Of a stretch of 6,481 nt of DNA, positions 1 through 5,373 are shown in pieces. The notes under the pieces were generated by a model. The model ran no database searches. It saw only the letters and a list, made by a program, of their open reading frames with translations, and was not told the DNA's origin. This DNA comes from Candidatus Cloacimonadota bacterium (GTDB lineage: Bacteria; Cloacimonadota; Cloacimonadia; JGIOTU-2). The stretch lies in contig JAFGDR010000056.1 of the NCBI GenBank assembly GCA_016932035.1, positions 1-6,481 of the forward strand, given 5' to 3'. The stretch's first letter is position 1. Each line of letters starts with the position of its first letter. Both the position numbers and the translations under genes were made by a program.

Positions 1-148
1 AGAACAAAGCCGGCAATCAATGGATAATTATAAGTCTTACTGGATAGATTTATCTCAGTTAAGATATAATATCTGCTTCATACAATTTCTAGTATTTCAC
101 AGTCCTGTTGGGAAGTTGAGCACTTCGTAGAATCGAGGAAAAAATCTG
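1..148 (+). promoter_or_regulatory. AT-rich leader and candidate promoter of the multi-PAS histidine kinase gene
   Basis: This stretch has no convincing gene. It contains an AT-rich palindrome at 62-74 (AGATAT-A-ATATCT) that overlaps a TATA-box-like GATATAATAT. If it acts as an archaeal TATA box, transcription would start about 25 bases downstream (near 95-100), leaving a leader of about 50 bases before the ATG at 149. A second AT-rich patch at 22-33 is an alternative. No factor-B recognition element is clear. One frame is open from the window edge to a TAA at 25-27, so the tail of an upstream gene could end here, but eight codons are too few to judge. The promoter call is pattern-based and weak. 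Confidence 0.3.
135..138 (+). promoter_or_regulatory. Shine-Dalgarno site for the kinase gene
   Basis: GAGG lies 10 bases before the ATG at 149, within CGAGGAAAAAATCTG. It is a fair match to the anti-Shine-Dalgarno sequence, though slightly far from the start. It supports the ATG at 149 as the start, which also places the first PAS domain directly at the N terminus. Confidence 0.5.
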
Positions 149-3100
149 ATGTCAAGTGATTACACACAGATCCTTTTAGACAGCATTGGTGTACCTACGG
201 TAGTGATCGATACCAGTAACTTCAAAATTGTGCTTGCAAACAAGGCTGCAAAAGCCCATATTGGTGGAAAATATCCGGCATCTGAGTCATTGTCATGTTA
301 TCATCTTTTTCCTGAGAAAGATGGCTTATGTGATCAAAAAACATGCCTGATCAGGCAGGCAATATCAACAAAAGCGCCTGTAAGGATCACGCGTAGCCGT
401 TATGAGAACGGTATTGAATCATTTTATGATATTGTTGTAACGCCTATTTTTAACACGACCGGTGAAATATCACAGGCCACCATGACAATCTATGATATAA
501 CGAATATTATAAAAACTGAAGAATCATCGGAATTATTCCGTTACCTGATCGATAAATCAAATGATGGGTTATTAATTGTAGATCCACAAACTGGCTGCTT
601 TCTGGACGTAAATAAAAAAATCTGCACCGATCTTGGATATACCCGTAAAGAACTCCTGAATATGAGGCTCTTAGACATCAAAACTGAAATACCGGAAGGC
701 TGGTCATTTGATAAAATTGTAGATGAAACCCGTGAAAAAAAGTATACGGTGATCGAAGGATCGTACAGGCGCAAAGACAATTCAATCATGCCTGTAGAGA
801 TGAGCCTCAGATTTTTAACCCATGAAAAAAAGAAATGTATGGTATGTATAGTACGCGATATTTCCAGACGCAAGAAGGCTGAGAAAATCCTGCACGAGCA
901 AAAAGAATTTGCTGCTAGTCTGGTTCGCTATTCCACGGTTCCGACTTTTGTCATAGACTCACAGCATAAGATACTTCACTGGAACAAAGCTTCTGAAGAA
1001 CTCACAGGTATTGACGCATCTGACATTGTTAACACTGACCGATTTTATATATCCGACAATCCGTCCCTTGCAGATGTGGTTGTCAGCAGGGAACTTGATG
1101 AAAAGATAAAACGTGATAAGAGATATGTCCGCTCCACATATGTATCCAATGGCCTGCATTCTGAGAACTGGGTTCCAAATCTGGGTGGAAAGAAAAGATA
1201 CGTACTCTTTGATGCTTCTCCTATCTACAACAGTAAGAACGAATTAGTTGCGGCTCTGGAAACAATGCAGGACATTACAGAACAAAAGCATGCAGAGCAG
1301 CTTCTCAAACGAAAGCTTGAAATCGAAAAGTCAATAGCTGCTGTTTCTTCTTTGTTTGTTGCCCCCACTGACATTGATGCTGCTATTAATGCTGCCCTTG
1401 ATGAAATTGGCAGGCTATGTGGGGCCAGCAGGAGTTATGTTTTCCTGTTCCGTGAAACTAATACCGTACTGGCCAATACGCACGAATGGTGCGATGAAGG
1501 AGTGGAATCCCAGAAAGAGAAGCGTCAGAACCTTAATGTCAACAAGTATCACTGGTGGATGGCCAAACTTTACAATGACGAGACTATTCAGATCAATGAT
1601 GTTTCCTCACTGCCACCCGAGGCATCGGCTGAGAAAAAAACACTTGAAATGCAGAACATAAAGTCTCTTCTGGTTCTTCCCATGTATTCCAAAGGAGAGC
1701 TCATGGGTTATGTTGGACTGGACAATGTGGTAAATACCGGCGACTGGAGTGAAGACAATATCAATGTTCTTCACATGGTGTCAGGCGTGATCGGGATGGC
1801 TATTAACCGAAAGCGTTCAGAAGAAGCTCACAGGAAAAGCGAAGAACGTTTCCGCAGTCTGTTTGAGAATTTGCCGATACCAATCATGGAGAAGGATTTC
1901 TCCGAAGTCAAGACCTACATTGAGAACTTGATCAGGACTGAACATATAGATGACTTCGAAGCATATCTGGATCAACACCCGGAGATAAAAAAACACTGTT
2001 CAGGACTTGTAAAAATCATTGATGTAAATCAGGCTGCCATCAAATTGCATGGTGCAAGTGACAAAAATGAATTAATAGCAAATCTGGGGAAGACGCTTAC
2101 AAGGAAATCCTATGAGGTGTTCAGTAAAGAGCTACTGGCGATTTATCACGGTGAGACTAAGGTTGAATCTGATGGGGGCATACAAACCCTTGGTGGCGTG
2201 CCACGAGAAACTGTGATTCACTGGACCGTATCCCCGGGGCATGAAAAAACCCTTTCCAGAGTACTTTTTTCTCTCATTGACATCACAGAGCGCAAGCGGG
2301 CTGAGGAAGAACTTATAAAAAGTGAAAAACGTTTCCGAGATCTGTTTGAAAACATACCGGTGGCGATTCTGGAAGAGGATTTCTCAGGTGTCAAAACTTA
2401 CATTGAGACTTTAATTAGGAACGAGCATATTGATGACCTCGAAGCGTATCTGGTGCAGCACCCGGATGTAGTTTCCAGGTGTGCAGGATTGATGAAGATA
2501 CTCGATGTAAACCAGGCTGCCCTTGAACTGCATGAGGCAGGTAGCAAAAGTGAATTGCTGGAAAACATAGAGAAGACTTTTTCAGATCAATCCTATGAGA
2601 CGTTCTCTAAAGAACTGGTTGCAATTCTGAACGGTGAAACACAAATGAAAACCGATGCATTCGTGCAAACCCTGAGTGGGATGCCACGAGAAGTTGTGGT
2701 TCACTGGTCTGTTTTCCCGGGTCATGAAAAAAGCCTTTCCAGAATTCTTGTTTCTCTCATTGACATCACAGAGCGCAAACGGGCAGAGGAAGAACTCTTT
2801 GCTGCTCACCAGAAGCTAATGGATATCATTGAGTTCCTTCCGGATGCCACATTTGTCCTGGATTCTGAACAGAAAGTGATTGCATGGAACCACACCCTTG
2901 AAGAAATGACCGGGATAAAGAAGGAAGAGATTCTCGGAAAAGGCGATTATTCTTATGCTGTCCCATTCTATGGAGAACGTAGGCCTATGTTAATCGACCT
3001 CTTATTTGATTTTAAAGTTGAGTCCGAACAGCAATATAATTTTGTGAAAAAGGAGGGGAATATCCTCTACGCTGAAAATTATGTTCCCTATATATATGAA

Positions 3101-3913
3101 GGAAAAGGTGCCGACTTGTGGATTGTATCTTCACCTCTATTAGATAGTAGTGGAAACCAGATCGGAGCCATTGAATCGATCCGCAATGTCACTGAACGCA
3201 AGCAGGCTGAGGATGATCTAAAAATATATGCCGAAGAACTCCAGCATTCGAATGAACTCAAAGACCTATTCACTGATATCATGCATCATGACCTGTTAAA
3301 TCCTGCCGGGGTTGTCAAGGGATATACCGAAATACTGCTTAATATAGAAGAAAATAAGAATAAACGTCAGTACCTTGAGATAATTGAAAGGAATAACGAA
3401 AAGCTCATCAGCATCATTGAAAGGGCATCCAATTATGCAAAACTGGCATCTATTGAAGACCTTGAATTTGAAAAGAGGGATATTGCATTTTTCTTAAAGG
3501 GAGTGATCGAAAATCTCAGACCCAATCTTGAGGATAAAAAAATGGCAATTGAGTTTGAAGTCCACGGCGAATATTGTGCAAATGTCAATCCTGTAATTGA
3601 GGAGGTATTTTCAAATCTTTTATGCAATGCTATCAAGTACAGTCCAAAAGGGAGCAGGATAATTGTGAACATCGTTGATGCTGGCAATGAATGGAAAGTA
3701 ACTGTAACCGACTTTGGGGAGGGTATATCGGATGAAGATAAATCAATGCTTTTCGAGCGTTTCAGGCGTGTGAAGAATAATGCTGTGAAAGGAACAGGTC
3801 TTGGTCTTGCGATTGTCAAAAGATTGACCTCTCTGCACGGTGGCAGGGTTGGTGTTGAGGATAACCCAAAAGGACAGGGAAGTGTATTCTGGGTGACTGT
3901 GAAAAAAGCGTAA
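149..3913 (+). CDS. Soluble multi-PAS/GAF sensor histidine kinase (1254 aa)
   Basis: A sensor kinase that should autophosphorylate on His and pass the phosphate to an unidentified response regulator. Visible domains in order: PAS1 (about 5-118, with Cys50, Cys61 and Cys66), PAS2 (126-238), PAS3 (254-378), GAF (387-553), PAS4 (563-723), PAS5 (724-884), PAS6 (890-1018), HisKA (about 1030-1100) and HATPase_c (about 1145-1252). The H-box is MHHDLLNP, with His1047 the likely phosphoacceptor. The ATP lid and pocket are complete: N-box Asn1156 and Asn1160, G1 DFGEG from Asp1188, F-box FERF at 1202-1205, G2 GTGLGL at 1215-1220. Most PAS units end in the usual DIT-E-RK linker. There is no signal peptide, membrane segment or receiver domain, so it is probably cytoplasmic. 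PAS4 and PAS5 are a tandem duplication. PAS3 and PAS6 are both of the 'WN-EE-TGI' subtype. The ligand cannot be predicted; a methanogen GAF kinase, MsmS, binds haem covalently, but I cannot show that here. The N-terminal start has a Shine-Dalgarno site 10 bases upstream. Confidence 0.95.
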   Translation: MSSDYTQILLDSIGVPTVVIDTSNFKIVLANKAAKAHIGGKYPASESLSCYHLFPEKDGLCDQKTCLIRQAISTKAPVRITRSRYENGIESFYDIVVTPIFNTTGEISQATMTIYDITNIIKTEESSELFRYLIDKSNDGLLIVDPQTGCFLDVNKKICTDLGYTRKELLNMRLLDIKTEIPEGWSFDKIVDETREKKYTVIEGSYRRKDNSIMPVEMSLRFLTHEKKKCMVCIVRDISRRKKAEKILHEQKEFAASLVRYSTVPTFVIDSQHKILHWNKASEELTGIDASDIVNTDRFYISDNPSLADVVVSRELDEKIKRDKRYVRSTYVSNGLHSENWVPNLGGKKRYVLFDASPIYNSKNELVAALETMQDITEQKHAEQLLKRKLEIEKSIAAVSSLFVAPTDIDAAINAALDEIGRLCGASRSYVFLFRETNTVLANTHEWCDEGVESQKEKRQNLNVNKYHWWMAKLYNDETIQINDVSSLPPEASAEKKTLEMQNIKSLLVLPMYSKGELMGYVGLDNVVNTGDWSEDNINVLHMVSGVIGMAINRKRSEEAHRKSEERFRSLFENLPIPIMEKDFSEVKTYIENLIRTEHIDDFEAYLDQHPEIKKHCSGLVKIIDVNQAAIKLHGASDKNELIANLGKTLTRKSYEVFSKELLAIYHGETKVESDGGIQTLGGVPRETVIHWTVSPGHEKTLSRVLFSLIDITERKRAEEELIKSEKRFRDLFENIPVAILEEDFSGVKTYIETLIRNEHIDDLEAYLVQHPDVVSRCAGLMKILDVNQAALELHEAGSKSELLENIEKTFSDQSYETFSKELVAILNGETQMKTDAFVQTLSGMPREVVVHWSVFPGHEKSLSRILVSLIDITERKRAEEELFAAHQKLMDIIEFLPDATFVLDSEQKVIAWNHTLEEMTGIKKEEILGKGDYSYAVPFYGERRPMLIDLLFDFKVESEQQYNFVKKEGNILYAENYVPYIYEGKGADLWIVSSPLLDSSGNQIGAIESIRNVTERKQAEDDLKIYAEELQHSNELKDLFTDIMHHDLLNPAGVVKGYTEILLNIEENKNKRQYLEIIERNNEKLISIIERASNYAKLASIEDLEFEKRDIAFFLKGVIENLRPNLEDKKMAIEFEVHGEYCANVNPVIEEVFSNLLCNAIKYSPKGSRIIVNIVDAGNEWKVTVTDFGEGISDEDKSMLFERFRRVKNNAVKGTGLGLAIVKRLTSLHGGRVGVEDNPKGQGSVFWVTVKKA
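1835..2317 (+). repeat. Tandem PAS repeat, copy 1 (kinase residues 563-723)
   Basis: First copy of a 483-bp (161-codon) unit that encodes one PAS domain plus its DITERKRAEEEL linker. It aligns without any gap to the next 161 residues; I count 106 identical positions (about 66%). The unit has a helical-looking insert (DFSEVKTYIENL ... EAYL-QHPE) before the DVNQAA core. A 28-base run at 2268-2295 is identical to 2751-2778, exactly 483 bases away. Confidence 0.9.
2318..2800 (+). repeat. Tandem PAS repeat, copy 2 (kinase residues 724-884)
   Basis: Second copy of the 483-bp unit, directly abutting the first with no spacer. Strongest conservation is in the DFS-VKTYIE segment, the EHIDD-EAYL-QHP segment, the SYE-FSKEL helix and the PGHEK-LSR ... 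SLIDITERKRAEEEL strand and linker. The middle (copy 2 residues about 52-59 and 80-90) and the stretch before the last strand are the most diverged, which would fit altered ligand or partner contacts in one copy. Confidence 0.9.
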
Positions 3914-4085
3914 TCATTTTTACACTGTTTTTAACTATCAACAATATTATTAAGTATGTAACTACTTATAACATAATGTGGCTGTGAACAGATCACAAGT
4001 TGCAGCTATAGGGGATCCCGGGGTGTATGTGGGTTCCGTTTGCCTGGACTGCTAAGTGTGAATTGAGTGCGATCGAATTAATAAT
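3914..4085 (+). promoter_or_regulatory. Intergenic region: T-tracts, then candidate promoter and leader of the membrane PAS gene
   Basis: Right after the kinase stop there are two T5 runs (3917-3921 and 3928-3932), compatible with an archaeal oligo-T terminator; no stem is associated. A TATA-like CTTATAACATAAT follows at 3965-3977, which would put a start site near 3990-4000. There an inverted repeat TGTGA-N5-TCACA (3983-3997) would overlap the start and could be an operator. A GC-rich patch with the palindrome GGGATCCC (4012-4019) overlapping CCCGGG (4017-4022) stands out from the AT-rich surroundings. All of this is read from pattern only. Confidence 0.3.
3917..3932 (+). terminator. Possible oligo-T terminator of the kinase gene
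   Basis: Two runs of five T separated by six bases begin four bases after the stop codon. Archaeal RNA polymerase commonly terminates in T-rich tracts without a hairpin. The runs are short, so this is a weak call. Confidence 0.25.
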
Positions 4086-4088
4086 ATG

Positions 4089-4094
4089 GGAGTG
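4089..4094 (+). promoter_or_regulatory. Shine-Dalgarno site that decides the start of the membrane PAS gene
   Basis: GGAGTG sits just upstream of the ATG at 4098; the GGAG core ends five bases before it. The in-frame ATG at 4086 has no purine-rich site at the right distance, and it precedes the GGAG. This favours the start at 4098 (MKEFIRK). The paralogue downstream also begins with MK, 26 residues before the same YYFH motif, which supports the choice. Confidence 0.7.
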
Positions 4095-4097
4095 GCT

Positions 4098-5039
4098 ATG
4101 AAAGAATTTATTAGAAAAGATTCTTCAAAAATTGCTATTGTTGGGTTACTTATTATTGCGTGCATACTTTTAATCTATTATTTTCATTTTTTCTTAAAAA
4201 CTGACGTTATCTTTACGCATCTTTTTTATATACCAATCATTCTTGCAAGTCTATGGTGGTTGCGTAAGGGGATTGCAGTTGCAGTATTTCTTGCCTTGAT
4301 ATTGCTAATTTCACACATTTTGAGTCATCTTGGGACGCCCATATGGACAGATGCGGCACGTGCATCCATGTTTCTCATTGTTGGTGTACTGGTTGTCGTT
4401 TTGAACCAGGAAAGGTTGATGCTTCTGGATAAAATGCAGTCATATACAGACATATTGGAAAAGCAGTTGGAAAAATTCAGGTCTGAGATTATAGAATTAC
4501 AGGAGAAACAGCAGGCAATCCTGAACAACATAAATGATGTAATCATTGTTATGGACAATAATTTGAATATCACCTGGGCAAACAGGATCGCGGTAGAGCA
4601 ATATGGGGATATTCTTGGAAAAAAATGCTACGAATCATTTGAATGGCTTGGTGAGCCGTGTTCCGACTGTACTGCAAAGGAAGCTTTCATGGACGGCGAA
4701 GTCAAATCGATGGTAAAGGACATAGTTCTAAAAAATGGAACCCAGCTTAATTTAATAGTCACCTGCTCGCCTATCAGGGACCGTGATGGTACGATAACTT
4801 CTGTTGTCGAGATATTCCATGATATCAGTGAATATAAGTGGGCTGAGGATGAGATACGTAAACTTACGGATAACCTTGAACATGTAATAGAGCGCACAGC
4901 AGATCTGAAAGAAAAGTATGGTGAACTTGAGCACCTGAATACACTCTTTGTGGGAAGGGAAGACCGAATGTTAGAATTCAAACAACGAATATCAGAACTA
5001 GAGAAAGAGATAGAGCAATTCAAAAAAGGAGGAAAATAA
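4098..5039 (+). CDS. Membrane-anchored PAS protein without kinase domain (313 aa)
   Basis: A probable membrane sensor or adaptor. The N terminus has about four hydrophobic segments (roughly 11-33, 36-54, 57-76 and 86-103) in the pattern YYFHF-LK-VIFTHLFYIPIILA-LWW-RKG, seen in archaeal and bacterial sensor proteins. A short coiled coil (104-140) leads to one PAS domain (about 140-245) that starts ILNNINDVIIVMDN and ends EIFHDISEYKWAE. The PAS has a Cys triad, Cys177, Cys188 and Cys191 (GKKCYESF ... GEPCSDC). The C terminus (246-310) is a predicted coiled coil with a distinctive VGREDRMLEFKQRI segment, which I recall as a recurrent tail of PAS proteins lacking a kinase; the gene therefore looks complete, not truncated. 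No HisKA, HATPase, GGDEF, HAMP or receiver domain is present. It could signal through the coiled coil to a separate kinase, perhaps the soluble one upstream, but only adjacency suggests this. A longer form from the ATG at 4086 (317 aa) is less likely. Confidence 0.9.
   Translation: MKEFIRKDSSKIAIVGLLIIACILLIYYFHFFLKTDVIFTHLFYIPIILASLWWLRKGIAVAVFLALILLISHILSHLGTPIWTDAARASMFLIVGVLVVVLNQERLMLLDKMQSYTDILEKQLEKFRSEIIELQEKQQAILNNINDVIIVMDNNLNITWANRIAVEQYGDILGKKCYESFEWLGEPCSDCTAKEAFMDGEVKSMVKDIVLKNGTQLNLIVTCSPIRDRDGTITSVVEIFHDISEYKWAEDEIRKLTDNLEHVIERTADLKEKYGELEHLNTLFVGREDRMLEFKQRISELEKEIEQFKKGGK
4175..4260 (+). repeat. 86-bp near-identical block shared with the downstream paralogue, copy 1
   Basis: Encodes residues from about 27 to 54 of the membrane domain (YYFH ... 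SLWW). It matches 5451-5536 at 81 of 86 positions with no gap, including 44 consecutive identical bases (4206-4249). The flanking coding DNA is clearly more diverged. Confidence 0.9.
5026..5032 (+). promoter_or_regulatory. Strong Shine-Dalgarno sequence inside the end of the membrane PAS gene
   Basis: AAGGAGG lies in the codons for the final KKGGK and is six bases before the ATG at 5039, which overlaps the TAA stop as TAATG. It is the best ribosome-binding match in the window. It would suit translational coupling to a downstream gene, yet only an 18-codon frame follows. It may also be an accident of Lys/Gly codons. Confidence 0.5.
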
Positions 5040-5095
5040 TGATGAATTGTCATGTTACGAACAACTATGGAAAATGCGTTTTGGTCCGTCCGTAA
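5039..5095 (+). CDS. Possible 18-residue mini-ORF coupled to the membrane PAS gene
   Basis: ATG at 5039 shares its A with the TAA stop of the preceding gene (TAATG) and follows a perfect GGAGG at a six-base spacing; a second ATG comes at once (5042). The frame reads MMNCHVTNNYGKCVLVRP and stops at TAA 5093-5095. It has two Cys and no family I recognise. It could be a real small peptide, a leftover start of a lost downstream cistron, or chance. The inverted repeat 5052-5059/5090-5097 covers most of it, so the DNA may instead be kept for RNA structure. Confidence 0.2.
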   Translation: MMNCHVTNNYGKCVLVRP

Positions 5096-5097
5096 CA
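5052..5097 (+). repeat. Inverted repeat after the membrane PAS gene, possible hairpin or 3' end signal
   Basis: ATGTTACG (5052-5059) and CGTAACAT (5090-5097) are perfect 8-base complements separated by 30 bases. The hairpin would begin 12 bases after the stop codon. No strong T-tract follows (only ATTATCTTTAAC), so this is not a classical terminator; RNA 3' end stabilisation or a protein site is equally possible. Confidence 0.4.
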
Positions 5098-5373
5098 TTA
5101 TCTTTAACAAAAAGTTCAATTGCCCGGTATATTTATAATATAATGAATATAGATATTAACATAAGTTTGTAGAAGGAAGATAATAGACAAAATGACAAAT
5201 ATTTTCATAATGCTGGTGCACTATCTGAAATTATAATAAATGGATCCATAGCTTGAAAATCTTGCATTGGACCAACCAAAAAATAAGGTATTAGTGATTT
5301 CTTGATAAATCAAAGTTGATGTATATGGTGGTAATCGGGTCATCTGGAAATAATTCTGCTGGAGACAAATATC
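5096..5373 (+). promoter_or_regulatory. AT-rich intergenic region and candidate promoter of the second membrane PAS gene
   Basis: No credible gene is seen in these 278 bases. A TATA-like stretch TATATTTATAATATAAT lies at 5128-5144, which would imply an untranslated leader of roughly 200 bases. Small symmetrical elements occur: the palindrome ATGGATCCAT (5240-5249), TTGG-A-CCAA (5267-5275) and TGATTT-N6-AAATCA (5295-5312). Two very short frames (14 codons from 5192, 23 codons from 5319) lack supporting signals. The promoter is inferred from composition and position only. Confidence 0.3.
5361..5364 (+). promoter_or_regulatory. Shine-Dalgarno site of the second membrane PAS gene
   Basis: GGAG, nine bases before the ATG at 5374. 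Spacing is acceptable and no other in-frame ATG near the domain start has a better site. Confidence 0.55.

Noticed and set aside
20-130. 36-codon frame from ATG 20 upstream of the kinase
   Set aside because: No Shine-Dalgarno site, no recognisable sequence, and it crosses the likely promoter of the kinase gene.
541-1159. Minus-strand frames opposite PAS2 and PAS3 of the kinase (541-873, 959-1159)
   Set aside because: Antisense shadows of a continuous, domain-rich gene; no motif or start signal supports them.
1356-1661. Plus-strand 101-codon frame inside the GAF region
   Set aside because: Out-of-frame shadow of the kinase; low-complexity Leu/Pro/Met start and no recognisable domain.
1835-2800. 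Assembly error or frameshift as the cause of the doubled PAS
   Set aside because: The two copies differ at about a third of residues spread over the whole unit, so this is a genuine diverged duplication, not a duplicated read.
3983-3997. Interpretation of TGTGA-N5-TCACA as a CRP site
   Set aside because: CRP sites use a six-base spacer and the cAMP-CRP system is bacterial; only a generic inverted repeat can be claimed.
3433-5119. Minus-strand open frames of 60-163 codons (such as 4628-5119 and 3433-3819)
   Set aside because: They lie opposite well-recognised PAS and HATPase coding sequence, have Ser- and Phe-rich translations typical of antisense frames, and show no domain or ribosome-binding site.
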